Below, piece by piece: positions 1 through 6,966 of a stretch of DNA of 64,000 nucleotides. This stretch comes from Cylindrospermum stagnale PCC 7417. GTDB taxonomy: Bacteria; Cyanobacteriota; Cyanobacteriia; Cyanobacteriales; Nostocaceae. The DNA lies in contig NC_019757.1 of the NCBI RefSeq assembly GCF_000317535.1, positions 2,186,501-2,250,500 on the forward strand. Direction: 5' to 3'. Each line of letters opens with the position of its first letter. Within the stretch, counting starts at the first letter, position 1. Position numbers and translations under genes: made by a program. The notes beneath the pieces were generated by a model. The model saw nothing but the letters and a program-made list of their open reading frames with translations. It did no database searches and was not told where the DNA came from.

Positions 1-430
1 ACAAATGCGGATGAGCACTAGCCATAACTTTATCAAATTTGTCAATCTAGGTAACTGTTTAATAGCCTCGATCGATAAAAAACTGCTGGAGCCGATTTTG
101 AATAACTTACTCGACAATGCAATTAAGTATTCTCCCCTAGGCAGTGTGATTGAGTTAAAACTTGCTTGTGAGGATGGGAAAATAATTTTCCAGGTGAAAG
201 ATACGGGTATTGGCATTCCCCCAGTAGATCAACAAAGACTATTTGAGCCATTTTATCGGGGCAGCAATATTGCTCATATCCCCGGTACTGGACTAGGACT
301 ATCAATTGTCAAAAATCTTGTCGACTTACATGGTGGTCAAATTATGGTGGTCAGTGAAGTTGGTGTCGGCACTACGTTTACTGTAATGCTGCCATCAGTC
401 AAATTACCTTTTACTGGTTCTGAGACTTGA
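1..430 (+). CDS. Sensor histidine kinase, C-terminal part (cut by window edge)
   Basis: Only the last ~140 residues are present; the reading frame is open from the window edge, so the ATG near base 5 is probably not the real start. The fragment is a HATPase_c ATP-binding domain: an N box (NNLLDNAIKYSP), a G1 box (VKDTGIGIP), an F box (LFEPFYRG) and a G2 box (GTGLGLSIVKNLV) are all in order. This is the catalytic end of a two-component kinase that phosphorylates its own His in a DHp domain lying left of the window. An AraC-type response regulator on the same strand starts 257 bp downstream and could be its partner, which is inference from proximity only. Confidence 0.9.
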   Translation, partial: QMRMSTSHNFIKFVNLGNCLIASIDKKLLEPILNNLLDNAIKYSPLGSVIELKLACEDGKIIFQVKDTGIGIPPVDQQRLFEPFYRGSNIAHIPGTGLGLSIVKNLVDLHGGQIMVVSEVGVGTTFTVMLPSVKLPFTGSET

Positions 431-462
431 GTTGTCACAACTATGGCCATGCTCATTATCGA

Positions 463-532
463 ATTTTAGATTTTAGATTTTAGATTTTAGATTTTAGATT
501 TTAGATTTTAGATTTTGGATTTTGGATTTTGG
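463..532. repeat. Tandem heptamer repeat, 10 units
   Basis: Seven perfect copies of ATTTTAG are followed by three of ATTTTGG, in the gap between a kinase gene and a regulator gene. Such 7-bp tandem arrays are a hallmark of heterocystous cyanobacterial genomes. Copy number is likely variable between strains. No coding potential or obvious regulatory role is seen. Confidence 0.95.
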
Positions 533-687
533 ATTAAGAAGATAAATTCTAAAAATGATCCTAGCCCCTAGTTTCACATATGAAAAAATCCTCACATCCA
601 AAATCTGGGCATTAAGTGATGTTTCTAATTAATACTCGGCACAGACTTTGGTAATCATTAAAAGCCAAAAACTATAGTGGTAGAAAA

Positions 688-1560
688 ATGATGCACGAAT
701 CGTCGAAAAAAATTCTCGTAATTGAAGATGATGCTGTTACCCGCAATCTCTTCTTAGACGGTCTTGAGGCTGAAGGTTTTGACACAATAAGCGCCGAAAA
801 TGGTCTGGTTGGTATACAGCAAGCACAGGTGCACTTACCTGATTTGGTGATTTGCGATATTCTGATGCCGGATTTGGATGGTTACAGCGTTCTGAATATA
901 CTGCGCCAAGATCCTCTAACAGCAATTATTCCTTTTATTTTCCTCACTGGCAGCTATGATAAGGCAGCTATTCGCAAAGGTATGGAGTTGGGAGCAGATG
1001 ACTATCTTACCAAACCCGCTACTGTAGATGAGTTGCTCAGAGCGATCGCTATCCGATTAGAAAAGCAATCTCTGATCAGGTACTTGTACGCGACTAATTC
1101 TCATCCAGCCTCGGAATCACTACCCTCATCGGTAACACCGGAGTTAATCTTTCCATCAGTTGCTCACCTCAAAGAAGTTTTCGACTTCATTGAAGCTCAT
1201 TTTCACCAAGGAATAACTTTGTCTGATGTGGCTGAGGCTGTGGGTTATTCATCGGCTTACTTGACTACCCAAGTAGCCAAGCTAACGGGAAATACGGTGA
1301 ATAACTGGATTGTTAAGCGCCGGATGGCAGCAGCACGCCCCTTACTCAAAGATACTAACAAGACCATTGAGCAAATTGCGACAAAACTAGGTTATCAAAA
1401 TGCCTGTCATTTCTCCCGCCAGTTTCGTCAACACCACGGGCTATCTCCAAAAATTTGGCGAAAGCAACAACAATTGCTTCAGGCTGCCAATAGTCCCAGG
1501 CTGCAATTGCTCAAAAGTCGCCCTCCAATAGTCAACCCTGTACCTTTAAGCCAAGGTTAA
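688..1560 (+). CDS. Response regulator with AraC-type DNA-binding domain
   Basis: 290 residues. An N-terminal receiver domain (about 8-125) has the acidic pair EDD near residue 13, the phospho-acceptor Asp57 in VICDILMPDLDG, and the conserved Lys in LTKPATV. After a short linker, residues ~165-262 form an AraC/XylS double helix-turn-helix (GITLSDVAEAVGYSSAYLT, then IEQIATKLGYQNACHFSRQF). It should be a transcription factor activated by phosphorylation, perhaps by the kinase just upstream. Two ATGs stand side by side at the start; either could be used. A HIP1 octamer lies inside the gene near 1040. Target genes are unknown. Confidence 0.92.
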   Translation: MMHESSKKILVIEDDAVTRNLFLDGLEAEGFDTISAENGLVGIQQAQVHLPDLVICDILMPDLDGYSVLNILRQDPLTAIIPFIFLTGSYDKAAIRKGMELGADDYLTKPATVDELLRAIAIRLEKQSLIRYLYATNSHPASESLPSSVTPELIFPSVAHLKEVFDFIEAHFHQGITLSDVAEAVGYSSAYLTTQVAKLTGNTVNNWIVKRRMAAARPLLKDTNKTIEQIATKLGYQNACHFSRQFRQHHGLSPKIWRKQQQLLQAANSPRLQLLKSRPPIVNPVPLSQG

Positions 1561-1886
1561 TTTTCGCTACTCTTAGGCTTTTGTAACTGTTGCACTAACA
1601 ATTGCACCGCCAAGGCTAACAAACCAACAGCCACTAGACCAAATATGCCAGTTCCTAAGGCGACTACGCCTACAACTAGGGTACGCACCGCCGAGCCAAT
1701 ATTCACCACCATTGGGTTATCTGAACGGATTGGTTTGGTGGCAAAAGTCGTGGCGATCGCAATCATTAGAGTATACATGGCATATCCTAGCCCTCCGGAA
1801 AATGCTGCCCCAGTTACACAGCGTAATGGAGTTGGTGGTACTTGTCCGGAAGTATCTGTTTGTGGGGTGATATTCGGTTCACTCAT
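1557..1886 (-). CDS. DUF3082 family membrane protein
   Basis: 109 residues with a hydrophilic Thr/Pro-rich N-terminus and two predicted membrane segments (roughly 27-50 and 66-95). It resembles the cyanobacterial DUF3082 family, which is typically found next to ispE, as here (6 bp downstream of ispE, same strand). Function unknown. Its 3' end overlaps the end of the convergent response-regulator gene by 4 bp. Assignment is by recollection of the family and by context. Confidence 0.8.
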   Translation of the reverse strand: MSEPNITPQTDTSGQVPPTPLRCVTGAAFSGGLGYAMYTLMIAIATTFATKPIRSDNPMVVNIGSAVRTLVVGVVALGTGIFGLVAVGLLALAVQLLVQQLQKPKSSEN

Positions 1887-1892
1887 AGGATT

Positions 1893-2843
1893 TTAGATTG
1901 GTACTATTTGAATTCCATGTGTAGTCGTCCGCGTCACAAACAATTCTAAATCCTCGTCAGGAATTGCCTGTCGCACGTTTAGCTTAATTGCTTCTGCAAG
2001 TTGTAGAGATTGGGCGATCGCAAATACTGTCGGACCAGAACCAGACATCATTGTTCCCAAAACCCCTGGTTGAGTGGCAAATAATTCCCGTAGTTGCAAG
2101 ACTTGGGGATAAGCTGGCAACACCACCCGCTCTAAATCATTGTGTAGTTTTTGGGAGATTTCTGCCGCATCTTGATTGAGGATTGCTTTGACAATCGCGC
2201 CTGAATGGACTGCACTGGCACGGGCTGCCAAATTGTCGCTATCTCTAATATAAGTACTACCAAACTGCTGCCGATAGGTTTTGTACGCCCATGGTGTGGA
2301 AACTTCCAAGCTGCGGTATTTCGCCAATACTAGATGTATGGGCGCTAAATTTGGCAGGGGAGCAAGTTGTTCACCTCTACCTGTAGCGATCGCTGTTCCC
2401 CCAGCAATACAAAAGGGCACATCTGAACCGAGAGTAGCACCCAGTTCCTCTAATTCTGACTGAGTTAACCCCAGATGCCAGAGTAAATCTATCCCCACCA
2501 ATACTGCTGCGGCATTCGTCGAACCTCCAGCCAACCCAGCAGCAACCGGAATTTGCTTTTTGATCGTAATTTCTACACCGCCATAATTGCTAAAGGCGTC
2601 AGGAAATTGCGTCGCCATCAGTTCGGCTGCTCGGTATGCCAGATTACTTTTATCTGTCGGTACTTGGGGGTGGTGGCAGTGAACACGGATATTATCAGTG
2701 CTAAGGGAACGCACTTCAATTTGGTCTGCAAGGTCGATGCTTTGGAGTATCATGGCTAACTCATGATAGCCATCGGGGCGATCGCCAATGATTTCTAGAT
2801 ACAAGTTGATTTTGGCAGGGGCAATTAAACTGTAAGAACGCAT
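1893..2843 (-). CDS. ispE: 4-diphosphocytidyl-2-C-methyl-D-erythritol kinase
   Basis: 316 residues, normal length for IspE. It phosphorylates the 2-OH of CDP-methylerythritol with ATP in the MEP route to isoprenoids. Sequence signs are the N-terminal SLIAPAKINLYLEI strand, the GHMP-kinase glycine-rich loop PVAAGLAGGSTNAAAVL near residues 95-115, and the C-terminal MMSGSGPTVFAIA motif. It lies 19 bp downstream of rsmA and 6 bp upstream of the DUF3082 gene, so the three are probably co-transcribed. Nothing odd is seen. Confidence 0.97.
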   Translation of the reverse strand: MRSYSLIAPAKINLYLEIIGDRPDGYHELAMILQSIDLADQIEVRSLSTDNIRVHCHHPQVPTDKSNLAYRAAELMATQFPDAFSNYGGVEITIKKQIPVAAGLAGGSTNAAAVLVGIDLLWHLGLTQSELEELGATLGSDVPFCIAGGTAIATGRGEQLAPLPNLAPIHLVLAKYRSLEVSTPWAYKTYRQQFGSTYIRDSDNLAARASAVHSGAIVKAILNQDAAEISQKLHNDLERVVLPAYPQVLQLRELFATQPGVLGTMMSGSGPTVFAIAQSLQLAEAIKLNVRQAIPDEDLELFVTRTTTHGIQIVPI

Positions 2844-2862
2844 TTTCAGTGCTGGGTGTTAG

Positions 2863-3678
2863 TTACTCAGTGGTGAGTAAATTAGCAAGGGTTACCCATT
2901 GGTTAACGCTGAGGTCTTCAGCGCGTACCTGGGGATTGATTTCTAATTGTTCCAGTAATTGAGTCAGGCGATCGCGATCCACAACTCCTTGCAGATTATT
3001 TCTTAACATTTTCCGTTTAGCCCCAAACCCCAATTTAACTAAATTCTCGAATTTTTTAGGGTCATGGGCGGGAATTTCGATTGTTTGGGGACGCAAGCGC
3101 ACAACTGCGGAATCAACTTTTGGCGGTGGCTGGAATGCAGAGGCTGGGACTGTGCAAATGAACTCGCATTTTGCCAAATATTGCACCCGCACCGACAGCG
3201 CCCCAAAGCTTCTTGACCCTGGGTTAGCATACAACCTTTCGGCTACTTCTTTTTGCACCAGCAGCACGATAGAGTCATAAGGTTCTGGGTTAGGATTAGC
3301 GATCGTACCCAGCAGTTTCTCGATAATTGGCCCAGTGATATTGTAAGGAATATTCGCAACAACTTTATTTTGCTTTTGGAAATTGGGGAACGCTGCTAAG
3401 TGGGAAGCTAAATCTAGGGTGAGAAAGTCCCCTTGCAGCAGTAAAAAATTTTCTGTCTTACCTAGTTGCTTGGCTAATAGTTTGCACAAATCATAGTCAA
3501 TTTCCACAGCTACCAGCGATTTCACCGCTGGTAGTAAACGACGAGTCAGAATGCCAGTACCAGGGCCAATTTCCAAAACACCATCATCTTTTGTACACTC
3601 TGCTGCCTTAATAATTGCATCAAGTGCCTTTTCACTTTTAAGCCAATGTTGAGCAAATTGCTTACGCGGTTGAACCAT
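2863..3678 (-). CDS. rsmA: 16S rRNA (adenine-N6) dimethyltransferase
   Basis: 271 residues. It transfers four methyl groups from S-adenosylmethionine to two adjacent adenines near the 3' end of 16S rRNA. Visible motifs are the N-terminal RKQFAQHWL, the SAM-binding LEIGPGTGILTRRLL, and the catalytic NIPYNIT. The start MVQPRKQFAQ is normal for the cyanobacterial family. It is the first gene of an rsmA-ispE-DUF3082 set, a common cyanobacterial arrangement. The older name is ksgA. Confidence 0.97.
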   Translation of the reverse strand: MVQPRKQFAQHWLKSEKALDAIIKAAECTKDDGVLEIGPGTGILTRRLLPAVKSLVAVEIDYDLCKLLAKQLGKTENFLLLQGDFLTLDLASHLAAFPNFQKQNKVVANIPYNITGPIIEKLLGTIANPNPEPYDSIVLLVQKEVAERLYANPGSRSFGALSVRVQYLAKCEFICTVPASAFQPPPKVDSAVVRLRPQTIEIPAHDPKKFENLVKLGFGAKRKMLRNNLQGVVDRDRLTQLLEQLEINPQVRAEDLSVNQWVTLANLLTTE

Positions 3679-3962
3679 CTATATCTATTTTCCTATCTAC
3701 TTTTTAAGATTTTCCACAAAATCCGTTTCTTCTGTTTTACCGTATTTTCCCCGTTATTTTATTGACATAAACTACATTATATGCTGTTGAAGCCACTAAA
3801 ATACCCCCCTGTTTAAGCTACGGTGTACACACAAGTTATCCGATTACCCAAAAGTCCTCCAAAACCTCAAACAGTCCCGACAGATATCCCTCTCCTTACG
3901 AAGGAGAGCAGAGGGATGTCTGTCGAGGGAGATGGGCAAGAATTAACCAAGGGGTTTCAACA
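3679..3962. other. Intergenic region upstream of rsmA
   Basis: AT-rich stretch that should hold the promoter of the rsmA-ispE operon near its left edge. The right part (about 3890-3930) has an imperfect inverted repeat around ATCCCTCTCC...GGGATGTCTGTCGAGGGAGAT that may be the end of a lost mobile element. I see no gene. Confidence 0.5.
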
Positions 3963-4221
3963 TTAATCATCCCAAAGCCCCTGAAATTTGGTAGATGCAA
4001 GTTCGGTGTAACGAACTGTGTGCTGAATATTTTTATGCCCCAAGTAACTATGAATTGTTCGGGTATCAATACTTCGATTCGCCTTGGGATGACCTGTTCC
4101 ATGCCGCAGCATGTGAGCATAAACTCTTAAAGGCAAACCGGCTAATTCACCAGCCCGCTCAACAATGCCAGCTATCGTATCATTTGCCAACGGGCCACGT
4201 CGAGAAGACTGGCAAATATAA
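3963..4221 (-). pseudogene. Tyrosine recombinase/integrase, C-terminal remnant
   Basis: About 85 residues match the C-terminal catalytic part of a small tyrosine recombinase of the XerC/FimB type: YAHMLRHGTGHP (box II His-x-x-Arg), then YLGHKNIQHTVRYTELA with the LGH box and the nucleophilic Tyr. The N-terminal half with the first catalytic Arg is absent; the sequence to the right is unrelated transposase debris. It is therefore a dead fragment, part of a mobile-element graveyard between rsmA and the glycosyltransferase. Confidence 0.75.
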
Positions 4222-4257
4222 GGACTAACAGGATAATTTCATTGCAGCTGACGGTTT

Positions 4258-4514
4258 GTGTGCAGGTTGTGCGTGGCGAATGCTCCCAAACGATTAATCA
4301 CTATCTGGGTTGATGGCGGCTACCGAGGCAAGGATTTTCAGCATGGGGTCATGGATGTCTACCGATGGATTTTAAGTGTTGTTACCCGTCATGAGGAACA
4401 GAAAGGTTTTGTTGTACTTCCTAAACGTTGGTTAGTTGAGCGAACATAGGGTAGGTTTAACTGGTGTCGGCGATTAAGTAAGGATTATGAAGTCTTACCC
4501 GCAAGTGTAAACAT
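4258..4514 (+). pseudogene. IS5-like transposase remnant
   Basis: Translation gives IWVDGGYRGKDF, then GFVVLPKRWLVERT, an in-frame stop at 4447-4449, then RFNWCRRLSKDYEVLP in the same frame. This is the C-terminal DDE region of IS5-family transposases, with the Asp of the WVDGGYRG strand and the Glu of VERT. The N-terminal part is missing and the frame is interrupted, so it is inactive. The 3' edge abuts an IS701-type fragment on the other strand. Confidence 0.75.
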
Positions 4515-4642
4515 TTGAAGCACTCGTAATTTCTTACTTCTTTGAATATGTCTCTATACTCCTCACAATATTCGTCTATGATTCCCACTGTTGACTGGGC
4601 ATCTCTCGCCAAACGTTTCCGGATTTGTAATTCTACATCCAT
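4496..4642 (-). pseudogene. IS701-like transposase N-terminal remnant
   Basis: Residues such as GIIDEYCEEYRDIF and EVRNYECFKCLHL match the start of IS701-family transposases common in cyanobacteria. After the HL the homology stops abruptly, and the open frame runs on antisense into the IS5-like remnant until a stop at 4457. Only ~50 residues of a ~400-residue protein survive. The ORF is a chimera of two broken transposons and is not expected to be functional. Confidence 0.65.
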
Positions 4643-4950
4643 TGCTCTACCTACCTTGTAGAGATTTCTTTTTTAACTCTTATATTCATTATCCTCGGAA
4701 AGTGACAGAAGAGGGTTATTACCGCATTGCATATCCCCCATCTCCCCCGAAATCGTTCTCCTAGTAGATGCAAAAAGCTATAATTTGTGCTGCATTTCAG
4801 CATATTGCGTTTACATTTAGAATGAAATAGCCCTGGATTATAACTATTTAATATCTGATTTTATCCTTTGATTTACCTTCATTATCTAAATAGGAGAATT
4901 TGCTTTATTCTGGATAGTTTAATTTAATTACCAAATATTCTTAGTAATTA

Positions 4951-4966
4951 AGATGCGTTCGCCCTG
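4951..4966 (+). repeat. Solo terminal repeat of the CAGGG-type MITE family
   Basis: AGATGCGTTCGCCCTG is identical in type to the right end of the complete elements at 10534-10804 and 34264-34475. No matching left end with a shared flanking duplication is visible nearby, so this is an orphan end. It lies 51 bp upstream of the glycosyltransferase ATG. Confidence 0.7.
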
Positions 4967-4980
4967 ATAGAGTACAGTAA

Positions 4981-5003
4981 TAAGTAATGAAGAGCCAAAA
5001 TTA
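4981..5003 (+). repeat. Direct repeat flanking the glycosyltransferase region (left copy)
   Basis: A 23-bp stretch beginning TAAGTAATGAAGA and ending AAAATTA recurs at 6944-6966 with two mismatches. The right copy overlaps the last codons of the Rieske oxygenase gene. The two copies bracket the glycosyltransferase gene plus its downstream gap. Confidence 0.7.
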
Positions 5004-5017
5004 TTTCGGTTGTACTT

Positions 5018-6298
5018 ATGCGCATTGCTATTATCGCTTTAGGAACTCAAGGGGATGTTCAACCCTATATTGCTTTGGGAAAGGGCTTAAAAGAAGCCGG
5101 CAACCTTGTACGATTGGTGACCCATGAAAACTTTGAAGTTCTAGTCAATTCTCATGGGTTAGAGTTTTGGCCTATCAAAGGTAATGTACAGGATGTCATT
5201 CAAAGCAAAGAAATGCGTGAGGCTATAGAGAAAGGGAATTTTCTCACCGTTACATTGAAGATGATCAAACAAGGGCCACAACTAGCTATTGATGGGGCGA
5301 AGCAAGGTTTGGCAGCTTGTAAGGGAATGGATATAGTGCTTGCAGGGATGGGGGGACTGTATCTTGGTCTCTCCCTTGCAGAAAAGTTGGGGCTTCCATT
5401 TGTTCAGGCCTATGTAGTTCCCTTTACTCCTACAGAAGCCTTTCCCAGTGTTCTTCTTCCCCAATCCCTATCCAGACTTGGAGGTTTTTTTAATCGCTTG
5501 TCACATAATTTAACCCGACAGTTTGTATGGCAGCCAGTGCGGTCAGGCGATACGCAGGCGCGACAGCAAGTTCTTGAGTTGCCCGCAGCCCCGTTTTGGG
5601 GATCATACAATGCCGATCTCCTTCATCAGTATCCAATTCTCTATGGTTTCAGTCCGTCAGTGATTCCCAAACCATCTGATTGGGATAACAATATTCATGT
5701 CACTGGTTATTGGTTCTTGGATTCAGTATCTGATTGGACTCCGCCCTCAGCTTTGATCGAGTTCCTGGAGAACGGTCCACCCCCTGTGTATATTGGGTTT
5801 GGGAGTATGAGTAATCAAGATCCAGAAGAAACCGCCGATCTCTGTTTAGAAACTCTTGCACGAACTCAACAACGTGGCATAATGCTCTCTGGTTGGGGCG
5901 GTTTACATAAAGCGAATTTACCAGATACAGTTTTTATGGCGGACTCAATCCCCCATTCGTGGCTCTTCCCGCGTGTCGGGGCTATTGTACATCACGGTGG
6001 TGCTGGAACAACAGCCGCAGGTCTCAGGGCAGGTGTTCCTTCTATCATTATTCCTTTCGGTGTCGATCAGTTTTTTTGGGGAGAGCGTGTAGCGGAATTA
6101 GGGGTTGGGCCAGAACCTATTCCCCGTAAGAAACTAACGATTAAGCGACTTACGGAAGCGGTTCACAAGGCTATAACAGATCAAACTATGCGTCAGCGTG
6201 CGGCCAATCTAGGGTCGAAAATCCAAGCTGAGGATGGAATAGCCCGCGCAGTAGCGATCCTACAGGATATGGAAAAACGTGGAGCTAGCTACCGATGA
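5018..6298 (+). CDS. UGT/GT1-family glycosyltransferase
   Basis: 426 residues, two Rossmann-like halves (GT-B fold). The N-terminus (IIALGTQGDVQPYIALGKGL) is the GT28-like acceptor half seen in sterol and macrolide glucosyltransferases. The C-terminal half has the nucleotide-sugar motif VHHGGAGTTAAGLRAGVP and PFGVDQFFWGERV. It should move a sugar from a UDP- or dTDP-sugar to a lipophilic hydroxylated acceptor in the cytoplasm. The gene stands alone on the plus strand beside the cyclophane-type polyketide cluster on the minus strand. Since some cyclophanes (nostocyclophanes, bartolosides) carry sugars, a tailoring role is plausible but unproven. It is bracketed by 23-bp direct repeats and MITE ends, which hints at recent arrival. 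Confidence 0.88.
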   Translation: MRIAIIALGTQGDVQPYIALGKGLKEAGNLVRLVTHENFEVLVNSHGLEFWPIKGNVQDVIQSKEMREAIEKGNFLTVTLKMIKQGPQLAIDGAKQGLAACKGMDIVLAGMGGLYLGLSLAEKLGLPFVQAYVVPFTPTEAFPSVLLPQSLSRLGGFFNRLSHNLTRQFVWQPVRSGDTQARQQVLELPAAPFWGSYNADLLHQYPILYGFSPSVIPKPSDWDNNIHVTGYWFLDSVSDWTPPSALIEFLENGPPPVYIGFGSMSNQDPEETADLCLETLARTQQRGIMLSGWGGLHKANLPDTVFMADSIPHSWLFPRVGAIVHHGGAGTTAAGLRAGVPSIIIPFGVDQFFWGERVAELGVGPEPIPRKKLTIKRLTEAVHKAITDQTMRQRAANLGSKIQAEDGIARAVAILQDMEKRGASYR

Positions 6299-6613
6299 CT
6301 TGAAGGGCGCATTAATCCACAGTACGATTCGTTTCCGATAAACCCAAAAGGGGGACTCAAAGCAACAGTCAGTAGATCAAAAAGTCGCTACGAAGAGAGT
6401 GATCGCAGAACTTTTCCGTCTACCAGGACGAACCAGGGGAAACGCATCTAAATTTTATTGACAAAATACTGTTTTAATGTATAAGCCAAGAAATCCCATT
6501 TATCGTTTGATTGATTTTTTCAAAGTCATAGTGATGGACTAAAGTATTGTCAATAGGTGGTCATTAATGCGAATAGTTTGGTCATTATTGAGATTAAATT
6601 ACCCTTACTGATA
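6299..6613. other. Gap downstream of the glycosyltransferase
   Basis: AT-rich, with no ORF I can support. GGGGAAACGCATCTAAATTTT near 6437 looks like a decayed copy of the MITE end found 180 bp further on. Confidence 0.4.
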
Positions 6614-6645
6614 AGATGTGTTTCCCCTGCAGGGCGAACGCATCT
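6614..6645. repeat. Two abutting MITE ends forming a palindrome
   Basis: A right-type end (AGATGTGTTTCCCCTG, 6614-6629) is joined directly to a left-type end (CAGGGCGAACGCATCT, 6630-6645). With flanks, 16 of 19 positions pair across the centre (6611-6648). The same ends bound complete MITEs elsewhere in the window. It could also act as a strong hairpin between two convergent genes. Confidence 0.75.
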
Positions 6646-6839
6646 TATTTCCTAACAAAAACTAATAACTGGAGTTTAGACTAAATGAGCGAAATAAAGT
6701 AAAAAAAGGAGGTCTGATAGAATACACGTCCCCAATTGGCAGAAGCACTAGAGTTGAATCACCTACTCTCACCTGCCAATATGAAACGTGCCAGATTTGA
6801 AGTATTTTTTAAGCTTATTTACAGAGGTGTTTAGGATAA

Positions 6840-6945
6840 TACAGCACTTTGCTCAACAGTCAGGTACAAAATTAAATCCTATAACCCATGCCCCGTAAAC
6901 CTTTTGGATATTTAGGTGTGGTAATACAACAAGAAAAGTGCTGTA
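6840..6945. mobile_element. Small inverted-repeat element flanked by TA (IS630/Tc1-like MITE)
   Basis: CAGCACTTT at 6842-6850 is the inverse of AAAGTGCTG at 6935-6943, and both are flanked by TA. A TA target with short inverted ends and no coding sequence is the pattern of IS630/mariner-type miniature elements. It lies just past the 3' end of the Rieske oxygenase gene. The 9-bp arms are short, so the call is moderate. Confidence 0.5.
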
Positions 6946-6966
6946 AGTAATGAAGAAGCAAAATTA
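6944..6966 (+). repeat. Direct repeat flanking the glycosyltransferase region (right copy)
   Basis: Second copy of the 23-bp repeat of 4981-5003 (two mismatches). It includes the stop codon of the Rieske oxygenase on the minus strand. Confidence 0.7.
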
